DNA from: Croceicoccus hydrothermalis | GTDB taxonomy: Bacteria > Pseudomonadota > Alphaproteobacteria > Sphingomonadales > Sphingomonadaceae | DNA: 64,000 bases | Direction of reading: 5' to 3' | Assembly (NCBI RefSeq): GCF_022378335.1 | Contig: NZ_JAIQCI010000001.1 | Coordinates: forward strand, 124,001-188,000 | Part shown: piece after piece, positions 34,520 to 45,284 of the stretch | How the letters are laid out: each line of letters begins with the position of its first letter | How positions within the stretch are numbered: the first letter of the stretch is position 1 | Made by a program: the position numbers and the translations under genes | The notes under the pieces: generated by a model | What the model was told of the DNA's origin: nothing | Database searches by the model: none | The model's input: the letters and a program-made list of their open reading frames with translations, nothing else

Positions 34520-35751
34520 AGCCTGCGCAGCCGCTCCATATCGCCAATGGCCGCATTTTGACGGGCAACGGCCCGCCGCGCGACGGCGCCATCCGGTGCG
34601 AGGGCGACCGCATCGTTTCCGTTGGCGATGTCTCATCGTGCGGGGGCGACCGGATCGTCGATGCAAAGGGCCGCATCGTCATGCCGGGGCTCGTCGACCT
34701 CGGCGTGTTCGAGATCGACAAGCCCGCCTTTCATTTTGGCGGCATCACCCGTGCCGCGGTCATGCCCGACCAATCGCCGCCGCTCGATTATCCGGCCCGC
34801 GTCCGTTTCGCGGCCAGCTATGGCAAGCCGGACCTGTGGGTCCATCCGATTGCGGCCGCGACCCGCGCGCTGGCGGGCGCAGAGCTGGCCGAAATGGCAT
34901 TGATGAAGGAAGCGGGCGCGCGCGCCGTCGCGACCGGGCGCCGCTGGATCCAGGATAGCGGCGTGATGCTGCGCGTGCTGCAATATGCCGCGATGCTCGA
35001 CCTTCCCGTGATCGCCCATGCCGAGGATGCCGCCCTTGCCGGTGACGCGGTGGCGACTGCGGGGGAGATGGCGACCCGGCTCGGCCTGTCCAGCGCGCCG
35101 AGCGAGGCCGAAACGCTCGCTATCGCGCGCGATCTGGCACTGGCGGAGATGAGCGGTGCGCATCTGCATTTGCGGCAGGTGACGACGGCGGGCGGATTGA
35201 CGCTCGTGCGGGAGGCGAAGCGGCGCGGGCTCCGCGTGACTTGCGGCGTGACCCCGGCGCATTTCATGCTGTCCGACATCGCGATTGCCGATTTCCGCAC
35301 CTTTGCCCGGCTGTCGCCCCCGCTCCGCACCGAGGATGACCGGCAGGCGGTGCGCGCCGCGCTCGCCGACGGGACGATCGATGTCGTCGCATCGGGCCAC
35401 GATCCGCGCGGGCCGGAGGACAAGCGCCTCCCCTTTGGCGATGCGGCGCCGGGAATGGCGGGGGCGGAAACGCTGCTGCCGCTGACGCTGGCGCTGGTGC
35501 GCGATGGCGTGATCGACATGAACCGGGCGTGCGAATTGCTGTGCCGCAATCCTGCGCGGATCCTGAACGCGGATGCAGGGATGCTCGTGCCGGGTTACGA
35601 GGCCGACATTGCCATCATCGATGCCGATCGGCCGTGGATCGTCGATTCCGATCGCATGGCGGCGCAGGCGGGCAATACGCCGTTCGACAAGCAACCGGTG
35701 CAGGGCCGTGCCATCGCCCTGTTCAAGGGCGGGATGGACGTGTCGCACTAA
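34516..35751 (+). CDS. pyrC: Dihydroorotase-like protein, probably non-catalytic (PyrC'/PyrX type)
   Basis: A 411-residue amidohydrolase-fold protein. The N-terminal metal motif, normally D-x-H-x-H, reads [14 protein letters not shown]61 is kept but both His are replaced (G63 and F65). Later ligand positions look better preserved ([30 protein letters not shown]). Without the HxH pair a working dinuclear zinc site is unlikely. In Pseudomonas and others such PyrC' proteins form a complex with PyrB and are needed for its activity. A true dihydroorotase should exist elsewhere in the genome. The start overlaps the pyrB stop by four bases. Confidence 0.9.
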   Translation: MKPAQPLHIANGRILTGNGPPRDGAIRCEGDRIVSVGDVSSCGGDRIVDAKGRIVMPGLVDLGVFEIDKPAFHFGGITRAAVMPDQSPPLDYPARVRFAASYGKPDLWVHPIAAATRALAGAELAEMALMKEAGARAVATGRRWIQDSGVMLRVLQYAAMLDLPVIAHAEDAALAGDAVATAGEMATRLGLSSAPSEAETLAIARDLALAEMSGAHLHLRQVTTAGGLTLVREAKRRGLRVTCGVTPAHFMLSDIAIADFRTFARLSPPLRTEDDRQAVRAALADGTIDVVASGHDPRGPEDKRLPFGDAAPGMAGAETLLPLTLALVRDGVIDMNRACELLCRNPARILNADAGMLVPGYEADIAIIDADRPWIVDSDRMAAQAGNTPFDKQPVQGRAIALFKGGMDVSH

Positions 35752-35762
35752 GGCTGCGCGGC

Positions 35763-36647
35763 TTACCCTTCGCGGGCGAGCATGACCGGCGCGTGGACCA
35801 TGCGCAGAACCGACGTCGTGGTCGACCCGACGATCAACTGACGCAGCGGCGAATGGCCATAGGCGCCCATGACGAGCATCGCGCCCGGCGTATCCTTCAC
35901 CACCTCGGCGATGACCTGATCCGCCTTCCCCTGCCGGTGCACGGCGGTCACCTCGAACTGCTCGCGCAGGCGTTCAACGCCGAGTGTCAGCACGTCGCGG
36001 TGCGTCCGGTCATCCGCGCCGACGATCACGATCGTCACCGGCAGGCCGGCATAGACGGGCGACTGACACAGCCGGTTCACGGCATGGCGCGAGGCCTTGC
36101 TGCCATCGAATGCAACGATGAGCGAGGTCGGCGGCGCGGCCTCCCGATTGGCGACGAGCACGGGCCGGCTGCTCGCCCGCACGACGCGCTCCACCTTCGA
36201 TCCCAGATGTTCGCGCGCGAAACCGTGGCTTGCGCCGCGCTTGCCGATGATGACGGTACGGGCATGCTCCTCCCGCTCGATCACGTTTTCGACGATGCCG
36301 CCATGTCGGTGAAGCAAGCGCACCGCCGGTGCCCCCGCCTCCATCGCGACATCTTGCGCGGCTTTCAGCAGCGCGCGTCCACGCTCCACCTCAAGCCGGG
36401 CGGATTTCTCCTCCAGCTCGGTCAGCTCCTCGAGCAGGTCCCCCTTCACGCCGAGGCCGATCGCCCCCGACAAATCGTGCCGCTGCGTCACCGCGTCCTT
36501 GCGCTGTACGACGTGGAGGATCTCCACTGGCAGCTCTAGCCGCCGCGCCGCCCACGCCGCCAGCCGCACGACCGGCGCGGCATAGGGGGAGCTGTCGATA
36601 CAGGCGAGCACGCATTCGTCCTCGTGGGCGGTGTCCATGTCGGTCAT
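35763..36647 (-). CDS. Tandem universal stress protein (UspA x2)
   Basis: A 294-residue protein with two Usp domains. Domain 1 starts VLACIDSSPYAAPVVRLAAW and ends with IIGKRGASHG plus HLGSKVERVVRASSRPVLV. Domain 2 starts LIVAFDGSKASRHAVNRL and ends MGAYGHSPLRQLIVGSTT, then MVHAPVMLA. The G-x2-G-x9-G(S/T) ATP-binding pattern is clear in the second domain. Its ATG shares one base with the SulP stop (TGATG), so it is co-translated and may regulate or accompany the transporter. Confidence 0.9.
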   Translation of the reverse strand: MTDMDTAHEDECVLACIDSSPYAAPVVRLAAWAARRLELPVEILHVVQRKDAVTQRHDLSGAIGLGVKGDLLEELTELEEKSARLEVERGRALLKAAQDVAMEAGAPAVRLLHRHGGIVENVIEREEHARTVIIGKRGASHGFAREHLGSKVERVVRASSRPVLVANREAAPPTSLIVAFDGSKASRHAVNRLCQSPVYAGLPVTIVIVGADDRTHRDVLTLGVERLREQFEVTAVHRQGKADQVIAEVVKDTPGAMLVMGAYGHSPLRQLIVGSTTTSVLRMVHAPVMLAREG

Positions 36648-38131
36648 CAATGCGCTCCTGCGGTGGGGACGGCGTCGGGCTTGTCATGGGTGCCGTATTT
36701 CTCGATCATGCGGGCGCTTTCGGCATTCAGCCCGACGATGTCCACATGGGTGCCTTCCCGGCGGAAACGGTGCACCACCTTGTCGAGCACGTCGACCCCG
36801 GTGATGTCCCAGAAATGCGCGGCCGACACGTCGAGCGTGACGTGGTCCGTCACCTCGCGGAAATCGAAGGACGAAAGGAAGCGGTCCGAACTCGCGAAAA
36901 ATACCTGCCCCGCGATGCGGTAGCGGCGGTGGCGCGTATCCTCGTCGAACTCGCTCGTCACCTCGAACAGGCGGGTCACCTTGCCGGCAAAGAACAGCCC
37001 CGAAAGGATCACGCCCACCAGCACGCCCTGCGCCAGATCGTGCGTCCACACCACGACGATCACGGTGACCAGCATCACCACGCTCGATTGCCAGGGGTTG
37101 TAACGCACGTCGCGGATGGAGCGCCAGCTGAACGTGCCGATCGACACCATGATCATCACCGCGACAAGGCTGGGCATCGGGATCTGCGCCACCAGCGGGC
37201 CAAGCACGAGGATGAGGAACAATAGCGCCACGCCCGCGGTCAATGTCGACAGGCGCGTGGACCCACCCGATTTCACGTTGATCACCGATTGGCCGATCAT
37301 CGCGCAACCGCCCATCCCGCCGAAGAACCCGGTGATGAAATTGGCGATGCCCTGCCCGCGCATCTCGCGCCGTTTATCCGACCCGGTATCGGTAAGCTCG
37401 TCCACGATTTGCGCCGTGAGCATCGATTCCAGAAGGCCCACCGCCGCCATCGTCGCCGCATAAGGCGCGATGATGAGCAGCGTATCGAACGTGAACGGCA
37501 CATCCGGCAAGGCAAGAAAAGGCAGGGTTTCGGGCAGGCGCCCCATGTCGCCGACCGTGTTCACCCCAACCCCGCCATAGATCGCAAAGGCGGTAAGCAT
37601 CACGATCGCCACCAGCGGCGACGGCACCGCGCGGGTCAGCAGGGGAAACAGATAGATGATGGCAAGCCCCGCCGCGACCATCGCATAGGTTTCCCAACCC
37701 ATGCCGATTAATTGCGGCAATTGCGCCATGAAGATCAGGATCGCGAGCGCGTTGACGAACCCCGTCACCACCGATTTCGACACATATTGCATCAGCAGGT
37801 CGAGCCGGAGCAGCCCGGCGACCACCTGTATGATGCCCATCAATATCGTCGCCGCGAAGAGATAGCCGACCCCGTAATCGCGCACCAGCGGCAGCACCAC
37901 CACCGCCACCGCCGCCGTCGCCGCCGAAATCATGCCGGGACGCCCGCCGGTGAACGCGATGATCACCGCGATGGTGAAACTCGCATACAAACCGACGCGC
38001 GGGTCCACCCCGGCGATGATCGAAAAGCCGATCGCCTCCGGTATCAACGCGAGCGCCACCACCAGCCCGGCGAGCAGGTCATTGCGCGGTGAAGACAGCC
38101 ATTCACGGCGAATGGCATTGAACGAAGGCAT
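36647..38131 (-). CDS. SulP family anion transporter with STAS domain
   Basis: A 494-residue transporter starting [22 protein letters not shown]. It has about 10-14 membrane segments in SulP order, including [25 protein letters not shown] and [24 protein letters not shown]-terminal STAS domain follows (about residues 400-494; [22 protein letters not shown]). Substrate may be sulfate, bicarbonate or another anion. The coupled downstream Usp gene is a recurrent pairing for bicarbonate-type SulP proteins, but that is inference. Confidence 0.92.
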   Translation of the reverse strand: MPSFNAIRREWLSSPRNDLLAGLVVALALIPEAIGFSIIAGVDPRVGLYASFTIAVIIAFTGGRPGMISAATAAVAVVVLPLVRDYGVGYLFAATILMGIIQVVAGLLRLDLLMQYVSKSVVTGFVNALAILIFMAQLPQLIGMGWETYAMVAAGLAIIYLFPLLTRAVPSPLVAIVMLTAFAIYGGVGVNTVGDMGRLPETLPFLALPDVPFTFDTLLIIAPYAATMAAVGLLESMLTAQIVDELTDTGSDKRREMRGQGIANFITGFFGGMGGCAMIGQSVINVKSGGSTRLSTLTAGVALLFLILVLGPLVAQIPMPSLVAVMIMVSIGTFSWRSIRDVRYNPWQSSVVMLVTVIVVVWTHDLAQGVLVGVILSGLFFAGKVTRLFEVTSEFDEDTRHRRYRIAGQVFFASSDRFLSSFDFREVTDHVTLDVSAAHFWDITGVDVLDKVVHRFRREGTHVDIVGLNAESARMIEKYGTHDKPDAVPTAGAH

Positions 38132-38247
38132 GCGAGGAACCTTGATACGGATTGCAGAAAATCGTCTTAGAATGCCGGGCGCCATCGTATGTCCCGCCGA
38201 CACGCCACGCCTAGCGGTGCGGGACCGGTGCTGCAAGTGCGAAGGGG

Positions 38248-38445
38248 TCAGTCGGCTGGCGTATCGACAAGGGCTGCGCCATTATCGGTCGGAACGGTCC
38301 AGATCGCGACATTGACCATGAGCGCGAAGGCGAGAATCGTCATCAACCCGGCGCGCTTGCGATCGCCGCGGCGCCACGCGACAAACGCGCCGAACACGAA
38401 CACGGCGGCGGCAAACACCAGAATGGACAGCACGAGGTCGGTCAT
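38248..38445 (-). CDS. Small two-helix membrane protein of unknown function
   Basis: A 65-residue protein starting [20 protein letters not shown]. Two hydrophobic segments (about residues 3-23 and 33-50) flank a basic loop ([10 protein letters not shown]). AGGAAAGG lies seven bases before the ATG, a good ribosome site, which supports translation. I do not recognise the family. Confidence 0.65.
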   Translation of the reverse strand: MTDLVLSILVFAAAVFVFGAFVAWRRGDRKRAGLMTILAFALMVNVAIWTVPTDNGAALVDTPAD

Positions 38446-38575
38446 CGCCCTTTCCTAACGGCTGAGCCTGTCGATGCAATATCGCGCGCTCGCTTGCGGG
38501 AACGCTTTGGCGTGTCCGGACGCTTTTGCAGGGTAATGCCCGCCGGCCCTTCCGGCGGCGCGCAAGGAGATAGCG

Positions 38576-39004
38576 ATGAGCATATTCGGCAAGCTGAAAG
38601 ACGCGATACTCGGCGGCGAGAAAGAGGAAACCCGGCCTGCACCGCAGGCACGGAACAACACAAGCTTCGGCAAGCCGCTCGGCGATAAAGGCGCGGCACC
38701 GACGGGCAAGCCCGCGCCCGCCCGCCCCGCTCCTGCCCCGCCTGCGTCGATCGATTCGGTCGATGTCGAACGCCGCCTCGATGCGCGGCCGGGTGCGGAC
38801 ACGCTGAACTGGCGCACCTCCATCGTCGACCTCATGAAACTCGTCGGCGTCGACGGCAGCTATGACAACCGCAAGGAACTGGCGCAGGAACTCGGCCGGA
38901 GCGATTATTCGGGATCGGCGGAGGACAATATCTGGCTGCACAAGGCGACCATGCGGCAGATCGCACAGAACGGCGGGCGCGTGCCTGCCTCGATGACGGA
39001 CTGA
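38576..39004 (+). CDS. DUF3597 domain protein
   Basis: A 142-residue protein starting MSIFGKLKDAILGGEKEE, with AGGAG upstream. A Pro/Ala-rich linker (residues ~40-60) separates the amphipathic N-terminal segment from the conserved C-terminal domain (LNWRTSIVDLMKLVGVD, ELAQELG, NIWLHKATMRQIAQNGG). This is the DUF3597 family, with no established function. It is a stand-alone gene ending at a strong terminator. Confidence 0.85.
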   Translation: MSIFGKLKDAILGGEKEETRPAPQARNNTSFGKPLGDKGAAPTGKPAPARPAPAPPASIDSVDVERRLDARPGADTLNWRTSIVDLMKLVGVDGSYDNRKELAQELGRSDYSGSAEDNIWLHKATMRQIAQNGGRVPASMTD

Positions 39005-39024
39005 GCCTTCCGAACAGAAACGAA

Positions 39025-39060
39025 AACGCCCCCGGATGCGCATCGGCAACCGGGGGCGTT
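39025..39060. terminator. Bidirectional terminator between the DUF3597 gene and pckA
   Basis: AACGCCCCCGG (39025-39035) pairs perfectly with CCGGGGGCGTT (39050-39060) around a 14-base loop. T-runs are short on both sides. Confidence 0.75.
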
Positions 39061-39081
39061 TCGCATCACGATATTCGCGGA

Positions 39082-40665
39082 TTACGCGACGCTGGGCGCG
39101 GCCTTGCGGACGCCTTCATCGACATGCGCCTCGAACTCGGCGAAATTGTCGACGAACAGCTGCACCAGCTTCTGTGCGGTGCGGTCGTATTCTTCCTTGT
39201 CGTCCCAGGTCGAGCGCGGGTCGAGGATCGCGCTGTCGACGCCGTTCACCGCGACGGGCACCTCGAAACCGAAATTCGGATCCTTGCGGAATTCCGCTTC
39301 GTTGAGCGATCCGTCGAGCGCGGCATTGAGCAGGGCGCGCGTCGCCTTGATCGGCATGCGATTGCCGGTGCCGTACTTGCCGCCGGTCCAGCCTGTATTG
39401 ACGAGCCAGCACGACACGCCGCCCTTGGCGATGCGTTCCTTCAACAGATTGCCATAGACCGAGGGATGGCGCGGCATGAACGGCGCACCGAAACAGGTGG
39501 AGAAGGTCGCTTCCGGCTCCGTCACGCCGATTTCGGTACCGGCCACCTTCGCGGTATAGCCCGACAGGAAGTGGTACATCGCCTGATCCGGGGTGAGCCG
39601 CGAAATCGGGGGCAGCACGCCGAACGCATCGGCGGTCAGCATGATGACGTTGGACGGCACCGGCCCCATGTTCTCTTTCGAAGTATTGGGGATCGATTCC
39701 AGCGGATAGGCCCCGCGCGTATTTTCGGCGAGCGAGTTGTCGTCGAAATCCAGATTGCCGTTTTCGTCCATCACCACGTTTTCGAGCACGGTGCCGTGCA
39801 TTTTCGTGGTGGCGAAAATTTCGGGCTCCGCCTCTTCGGACAGGCGGATCATCTTGGCATAGCAGCCGCCCTCGAAATTGAAGACCGCCGTGTCGGACCA
39901 GCCATGCTCGTCATCGCCGATCAGCGTACGGCTGGCATCGGCGGACAGGGTCGTCTTGCCCGTGCCGGACAGGCCGAAGAACACCGCCGTCTTGCCATCG
40001 GGGCCGATATTGGCCGAACAATGCATTGGCATCACGCCCTTGGGCGGGAGGAGATAGTTGAGGATGCCGAACACGCTCTTCTTCATCTCGCCCGCATATT
40101 TGGTCCCGCCGATCAGGATGAGCTTTTCGGTGAGGTTCACGGCGACGACGGTTTCGCTGCGCGTGCCGTGGCGTTCGGGGTCGGCGCGAAAGCTGGGCAG
40201 GTCAATGATGGTGTATTCGGGATCGAAGCCGTCAAGCTCGCCCTCCGTCGGGCGGACGAGCAGCGTGCGGATGAAAAGGTTATGCCAGGCCAGCTCGTTC
40301 ACGACGCGCACGTTGACGCGGTGCTCGGGCTGCGACCCGCCGAACAGATCGGCGACATAGAGGGTGTCCTTGCCCGCCACCGCTTCGAGGAAATCGGCCT
40401 TGAGCGCGGCGAAATGGTCGGGGGTCATGGGGACGTTGGTCTTGCCCCACCAGATCGTGTCCTCGGTCGTGTCGTCGCGGACGATGAACTTGTCCTTGGC
40501 CGAACGGCCCGTGTGCTTTCCGGTCTCCACGACGAGCGGACCGCTGGCGGCCAGCTTGCCCTCATCGTTCTTCAGCGCGTGCTCGACGAGATCGTCGGTA
40601 CCGAGATTGGCATGGATCCGAGCGGACGTCTCAAATTTCAATGGGGTGCTCAGCGACACGGGCAT
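39082..40665 (-). CDS. pckA: Phosphoenolpyruvate carboxykinase (ATP)
   Basis: A 527-residue gluconeogenic enzyme converting oxaloacetate and ATP to PEP. It starts [14 protein letters not shown] directly after AGGAGA. Motifs are [16 protein letters not shown] (kinase-1a), [16 protein letters not shown] (kinase-2), [12 protein letters not shown], and [17 protein letters not shown]. In rhizobia and Agrobacterium, pckA lies beside chvI-chvG and is controlled by ChvI. The same layout here, with divergent promoters in a 376-base spacer, suggests the same link. Confidence 0.97.
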   Translation of the reverse strand: MPVSLSTPLKFETSARIHANLGTDDLVEHALKNDEGKLAASGPLVVETGKHTGRSAKDKFIVRDDTTEDTIWWGKTNVPMTPDHFAALKADFLEAVAGKDTLYVADLFGGSQPEHRVNVRVVNELAWHNLFIRTLLVRPTEGELDGFDPEYTIIDLPSFRADPERHGTRSETVVAVNLTEKLILIGGTKYAGEMKKSVFGILNYLLPPKGVMPMHCSANIGPDGKTAVFFGLSGTGKTTLSADASRTLIGDDEHGWSDTAVFNFEGGCYAKMIRLSEEAEPEIFATTKMHGTVLENVVMDENGNLDFDDNSLAENTRGAYPLESIPNTSKENMGPVPSNVIMLTADAFGVLPPISRLTPDQAMYHFLSGYTAKVAGTEIGVTEPEATFSTCFGAPFMPRHPSVYGNLLKERIAKGGVSCWLVNTGWTGGKYGTGNRMPIKATRALLNAALDGSLNEAEFRKDPNFGFEVPVAVNGVDSAILDPRSTWDDKEEYDRTAQKLVQLFVDNFAEFEAHVDEGVRKAAPSVA

Positions 40666-41041
40666 TCTCCTGACGGGGCCCTCGTTCGGCAAACCGCAGC
40701 GCGCGGGCAGGAGGGCAAATTGCACGGCGGCAGATGAATTCGACCGCAAATCCATCCGGCCTGAAGGGGGATGTAACCGCCCCTTGCGAAATGCGACCCC
40801 CGACTGGATTCGCCTAGCGCATAGACGCGGGGGCGCTTGGCGTCAAACGGCGTTTATGCCATCTTAACAATGTTATGCTGTAAACAAATGCGGGCCCGAT
40901 TGCGCGGTCGCGTCTCCCCCAGAAGAAACGTCTTCGCGCAAAAGATTCCGTCCATTGGCACTTGGCCATACCGGGGCCATATTGCATGGACCGCGAATGG
41001 CGTTCAGCCCCCGCGAACCGCAGACCGAGAGCCCTACCGCA
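40666..41041. other. 376-base divergent control region between pckA and chvI
   Basis: No gene. Most of it is GC-rich, but 40850-40890 is an AT-rich island. On the plus strand it contains TGTTATGCT (40871-40879), an extended -10-like element facing chvI. Promoters for both genes should lie here. I cannot assign a ChvI-binding site by eye. Confidence 0.5.
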
Positions 41042-41752
41042 ATGACGCAGACGATTGCCCTGGTCGATGACGACCGCAACATCCTGACCGGCCTGTCGAT
41101 CGCTTTGAAGGCCGAGGGGTTCGACACGCGCGTCTATCCCGATGGGTCCGCCGCGCTCGAGGCGTTGCTCGACAATCCGCCCGACCTTGCCGTGTGCGAC
41201 ATCAAGATGCCGCGCATGGACGGGCTGGAACTTCTGCGCCGGCTGCGTGAGCGTTCGTCACTCCCGGTGATCTTCTTGACGTCGAAGACGGGTGAGGAGG
41301 ACGAGGCGCTCGGCCTGTCGATCGGCGCGGATGATTACATCGCGAAACCCTTTTCGCAGGCCTTGCTCATCGCGCGTATCCGTGCCCTGCTCCGGCGGGA
41401 GGAACTCGTCCGCGCGCGCGTCGCCGGGGAGGCGGGCGAAACCGCGGCCGAAACGATGGAGCGCGGGCGGCTCGTGCTCGAACCCGAACGGCACCGGGTG
41501 ACATGGGACGGGGCGCCGGTGTCGCTGACCGTCACGGAGTTCCTCATCCTGGAGGCGCTGGCGCAGCGGCCCGGCGTGGTGAAGACCCGCGATCAGCTGA
41601 TGGATGCGGCGTACAAGGACGACGTGTTCGTCGACGATCGCACCATCGACAGCCATATCAAGCGTCTGCGCCGCAAGTTCCGGCAGGTCGACGGCGATTT
41701 CAACGGTATCACCACGCTTTACGGCGCAGGCTACAGCTTTGCCGGCGACTGA
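41042..41752 (+). CDS. chvI: Response regulator ChvI (OmpR family)
   Basis: A 236-residue regulator. The receiver domain has [10 protein letters not shown] (acidic pocket), [11 protein letters not shown] with the phosphorylated Asp53, FLTSK and the DDYIAKPF Lys. The OmpR-type winged helix follows ([35 protein letters not shown]). It has the VARxT-like variant and position expected for ChvI. The ATG at 41042 is the homologous start; in-frame ATGs upstream (e.g. 40997) add unrelated residues. Its end overlaps the start of chvG. Confidence 0.93.
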   Translation: MTQTIALVDDDRNILTGLSIALKAEGFDTRVYPDGSAALEALLDNPPDLAVCDIKMPRMDGLELLRRLRERSSLPVIFLTSKTGEEDEALGLSIGADDYIAKPFSQALLIARIRALLRREELVRARVAGEAGETAAETMERGRLVLEPERHRVTWDGAPVSLTVTEFLILEALAQRPGVVKTRDQLMDAAYKDDVFVDDRTIDSHIKRLRRKFRQVDGDFNGITTLYGAGYSFAGD

Positions 41753-43361
41753 AACCACCGAAGACCTTGCCGCCCGCCCGGCGGAGGATATTCCCGACCG
41801 CCTGTTCTGGACCCGGCGCTTTTCGCTCACCACGCGTATCCTCGCGGTGAACGTGCTGATCGTGGCGCTGCTGGCGGGCGGGCTGTTCTTTCTCGACACC
41901 TATCGCAAGCAGCTCATTGCCGAGCGGTTCAAGCTCGCCCGGTCGGAGGTCGAGATTATCGGCAATGCGCTCGCCGAGGCACCGTCGAGCGAGCATGCCG
42001 CCCTGCTCGCCCGGATCGGCGCGGAGCAGGAACTGCGCCTGCGCACGTTCGGTGCGCTCGGCCGGCTACAGACCGACAGCTTTGTCGTCGGCCAGCCCAG
42101 CTTTACCTTTGCCGAGGACAGCGACGATGCGTTTTCGGCCCGCGTCGCGCAATGGATGGACCGGACGGTCGATTTCCTCGTTGGGGCGCCGCCGGTGCCG
42201 CCCTATTATCCGGCGGCCGACCGGCCCGACATGAACAACCCCGCGACCAAGCCGGAATTTCCCGAAATCTTCGTCGCGGAACAAGCCGGATCCGGCACGG
42301 TGATGCTGCGCTATGCCCCCGACCGCACGCCGGTCATCACCGCCGCTGCGCCCTATGGGCCGCAGGGGGAAACGCTTTTGTCGGTGCGCAATGCGTCGGA
42401 CATCACGCAATCGGTGCGCGCCGCGCGGCAGACGCTGCTCGTCCTGCTCGCGCTGTCGATCCTCGCATCGGTGCAATTGTCGCTGTTCCTGGCGCGCACC
42501 ATCGTGCAGCCGTTGCGCATGCTGGCGCGGGCGGCGGCTCGGGTGAGGCTTGGCCGCGACCGGGAGGTGGTCGTGCCCCGCTTGCCGGAACGCGGGGACG
42601 AGATCGGCATGCTGGCGCGCGCGCTGTCCGACATGACGAGCGCGCTTCGCGAGCGCATCGATGCGGGCGAAGCGTTTGCCGCCGATGTCAGCCACGAGCT
42701 GAAAAACCCGCTCGCCTCGCTGCGATCCGCGCTGGAGACGATGGAGAATATCGACGATCCGGACCTTCGCGCGCAATTGCTCGACCTCGCGCATCAGGAC
42801 GTGCGGCGCATCGACCGGCTGATCACCGAAATCGCGGATGCGAGCCGCGTCGATGCGGAATTGAGCCGCGCGACATTCGTGCCGGTCGATCTGTTCGCGC
42901 TTGCCGAAGGGGTTCTGGGCGGGCGCACCGCGGCCTCGCGAATTGGCGAGGAGCGGCATCTCAGCTTCGAGGTGGAAAGCGCACCGACCAGCGCCACGAT
43001 GGTCATGGGCGATCCGGCACGGCTCGAACGGGTGGTCGAAAACCTTGTCGACAATGCGGCGAGCTTTTCCCCGCCCGAAGGCCGGGTCGTCATCCGGTTC
43101 GCCGAACGCGCCGATATGGTGGAAATGACGGTGACGGACGACGGCCCCGGCGTCGCCCCTGAAAACCGCGAACGCATTTTCGAGCGGTTCCATTCCGACC
43201 GCCCCGGCGACGAACATTTCGGAAAGCACAGCGGCCTCGGCCTCGCCATCGCACGCTCCATCGTGCGGGGGCATGACGGAACCTTGCAGGTGCACGAACG
43301 CGACGATGGCGAGAGCGGCGCGGTAATGGCCATCGTCCTGCCCGCGCTGAACCCCGAATGA
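41739..43361 (+). CDS. chvG: Sensor histidine kinase ChvG
   Basis: A 540-residue membrane kinase. One membrane helix ([19 protein letters not shown]), a ~200-residue periplasmic sensor, a second helix ([19 protein letters not shown]) and a HAMP domain lead to the H-box [19 protein letters not shown]. The N, G1 and G2 boxes follow ([43 protein letters not shown]). In rhizobia ChvG senses acid or envelope stress. The only plausible start I find is TTG at 41739, inside the end of chvI; a start farther upstream would overlap chvI more. The stop overlaps hprK in ATGA. Confidence 0.9.
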   Translation: MPATETTEDLAARPAEDIPDRLFWTRRFSLTTRILAVNVLIVALLAGGLFFLDTYRKQLIAERFKLARSEVEIIGNALAEAPSSEHAALLARIGAEQELRLRTFGALGRLQTDSFVVGQPSFTFAEDSDDAFSARVAQWMDRTVDFLVGAPPVPPYYPAADRPDMNNPATKPEFPEIFVAEQAGSGTVMLRYAPDRTPVITAAAPYGPQGETLLSVRNASDITQSVRAARQTLLVLLALSILASVQLSLFLARTIVQPLRMLARAAARVRLGRDREVVVPRLPERGDEIGMLARALSDMTSALRERIDAGEAFAADVSHELKNPLASLRSALETMENIDDPDLRAQLLDLAHQDVRRIDRLITEIADASRVDAELSRATFVPVDLFALAEGVLGGRTAASRIGEERHLSFEVESAPTSATMVMGDPARLERVVENLVDNAASFSPPEGRVVIRFAERADMVEMTVTDDGPGVAPENRERIFERFHSDRPGDEHFGKHSGLGLAIARSIVRGHDGTLQVHERDDGESGAVMAIVLPALNPE

Positions 43362-43789
43362 GCGCGCAGGCCAACAGCCTCGCGCATCAGGCGAGCGTGG
43401 TTGCCATAAACGGGCGCGCCGTCATGATCGAGGGCGAACCGGGCATCGGGAAAAGCGCGCTCGCCCATATGCTGATCGACCGGGGGGCGGTGCTCATCGG
43501 GGACGATGGCGTGATGCTCGACATGCGCGACGGGCGTTTATGGGCCGCGCCCCATCCCGCCACGCGTGGTCTTTTCGAAATCCGCAATGTCGGAATCGTG
43601 ACGATGCCGGTCGTATCGGCGCGCGTCGCCCTCGTGCTGATCCTGGCCCGCGATGCGCCGCGCTATGTCGAAAAGGCGGCATGCGTCCTGCGCGGAGGAT
43701 GTGTGATCCCTGCGCTCACCCTGTTCGCGGATACGCCTGCCCTGCCGCTTCGCGCGGAGGCGGCATTGTCCCTTCATGGCCTTGAATGA
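43358..43789 (+). CDS. hprK: HPr kinase/phosphorylase, short alphaproteobacterial form
   Basis: A 143-residue protein with GEPGIGKSALAHML (Walker A, residues 26-33), LIGDDGVML (the catalytic Asp pair) and the later RGLFEIRNVGIV signature of HPrK C-terminal domains. The ~130-residue N-terminal domain of Gram-positive HPrK is absent, as in other alphaproteobacteria. It phosphorylates HPr on the regulatory Ser. Translationally coupled to chvG by ATGA. Confidence 0.92.
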   Translation: MSAQANSLAHQASVVAINGRAVMIEGEPGIGKSALAHMLIDRGAVLIGDDGVMLDMRDGRLWAAPHPATRGLFEIRNVGIVTMPVVSARVALVLILARDAPRYVEKAACVLRGGCVIPALTLFADTPALPLRAEAALSLHGLE

Positions 43790-43870
43790 GAGTCGAAAAG
43801 CGCCCCTTTGTCGGACGGATTAGCGACAAATCCTTGCACGCTGCTTGTGCGAAGTCATAGCTCGTCGGAC

Positions 43871-44803
43871 ATGAGCAGCGATTCGCCCGAAAACCCGACC
43901 CGATTGCTGATGGTCACCGGCATGCTCGGCGCGGGCAAGACGACCGCATTGCGTGCGCTGGAGGATCTGGGATGGGAACCGGTCGATAATTTCCCGATCC
44001 GCATGCTGCCGATATTGATGGAGACGGAACGCGGGCTCGGCCATGCGAGCGAGGACGGTCCGCCGCCGCTTGCGATCGGCTTCGACGCCCGCACGCGGGG
44101 TTTCGACCCGCTCTCCATCATCGCCGACGCACGTGCGCTGGCCAGGGAAAAATCGGTCGAGGTGACGAGCCTGTTCCTCGATTGCAGCTCGAACGAGCTT
44201 GAGCGGCGCTATAACGAAACGCGGCGCCGTCACCCGCTTGCCAGCGATCGCCCGCTAGCTGCCGGTATAGCGGCGGAGCGTGAGTTGCTCGCCCCGCTCG
44301 CAAGTTGGGCCGATGTCGTCGTGACGACCACCGCATTCTCGACACAGGATCTGCAACAAAGCTTGCGCGAATTGTTCGCGCCCAGCGCCCCGCAATCCAT
44401 GACCGTCACGATCAGCAGCTTCGGCTTTTCCCGCGGCATGCCGCCGATTGCCGACCTGGTGTTCGACATGCGCTTTCTCGACAATCCGCACTGGGTCGAT
44501 GCGCTTCGCCCGCTCACGGGGCGCGATCCGGCCGTGGCCGATCATATCGCGCGCGATCCGGCATGGGACGATGCGTTCGCCCGCATTCGCGACCTGGTCC
44601 TCTCGCTGCTCCCCCGATACGAGGCGCAGGGAAAGAGTTACGTCAATATCGCCTTTGGCTGCACCGGCGGGCGTCATCGCTCGGTATTTACGGCCGAAAT
44701 GCTCAATACCGCGCTTGCCGACGCGGGCTATGCACCGGTTTTGCTGCACCGCAACCTTGACTCGGGGTGCAACGATCTGGTCGAAGGCGCCGCGAAAAGC
44801 TGA
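43871..44803 (+). CDS. rapZ: RNase adapter protein RapZ
   Basis: A 310-residue P-loop protein. Walker A is GMLGAGKT (residues 17-24), WEPVDNFPIRMLP follows, then AIGFDARTRGF and LFLDCSSNELERRYNETRRRHPL. The C-terminal domain has SFGFSRGMPPIADLVFDMRFLDNP and NIAFGCTGGRHRSVF. RapZ controls glucosamine-6-phosphate synthesis in E. coli through RNase E. In alphaproteobacteria it sits in the PTS-regulatory cluster, as here between hprK and EIIA. An ATG 63 bases upstream is in frame but less likely. Confidence 0.94.
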   Translation: MSSDSPENPTRLLMVTGMLGAGKTTALRALEDLGWEPVDNFPIRMLPILMETERGLGHASEDGPPPLAIGFDARTRGFDPLSIIADARALAREKSVEVTSLFLDCSSNELERRYNETRRRHPLASDRPLAAGIAAERELLAPLASWADVVVTTTAFSTQDLQQSLRELFAPSAPQSMTVTISSFGFSRGMPPIADLVFDMRFLDNPHWVDALRPLTGRDPAVADHIARDPAWDDAFARIRDLVLSLLPRYEAQGKSYVNIAFGCTGGRHRSVFTAEMLNTALADAGYAPVLLHRNLDSGCNDLVEGAAKS

Positions 44804-44879
44804 CGCGGGCCGATATGTGCGGGTCGAGGAATGTTAAGGATGGTGCGTGCATACCCATGCGGTGCTACAAAGGAATGAC

Positions 44880-45284
44880 ATGATCGGCCTCATTCTTGTG
44901 ACTCATGGCGAGCTTGCCCGCGAATTCGTCGCCGCGATGGAACATGTCGTCGGGCCGCAGGCGGATATCGTTCCCGTCTGCATCGGACCGAACGACGACA
45001 TGGAGATGCGCCGCGACGAAATCCGCAACGCCATCGCCGAGGTCGACAGCGGGCGCGGCGTCATCATCCTTACCGATCTGTTCGGCGGAACGCCGTCGAA
45101 TCTTGCGATTTCGCTGCTGCGCGCCGGTGAGGTGGAGGTGATCGCCGGAATCAATTTGCCCATGCTGATCCGGCTTGCGGGTGCGCGAAAACAGATGGGC
45201 GTGGGCGACGCGGTCGGCGCCGCGCGCGAGGCCGGACGCAATTACATCACCATCGCGTCCGAATTCCTGGGCCAGGACGTATGA
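44880..45284 (+). CDS. PTS EIIA component, mannose family
   Basis: A 134-residue EIIA-Man domain. His9 in ILVTHGEL is the phosphorylated residue; LTDLFGGTPSNLA is the family signature. AAAGGA lies seven bases before the ATG. It ends in an ATGA overlap with ptsH. No sugar-transport EIIB/EIIC genes are nearby, so this is a regulatory EIIA of the alphaproteobacterial phosphorelay (EI-HPr-EIIA) rather than a transporter part. Confidence 0.93.
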   Translation: MIGLILVTHGELAREFVAAMEHVVGPQADIVPVCIGPNDDMEMRRDEIRNAIAEVDSGRGVIILTDLFGGTPSNLAISLLRAGEVEVIAGINLPMLIRLAGARKQMGVGDAVGAAREAGRNYITIASEFLGQDV

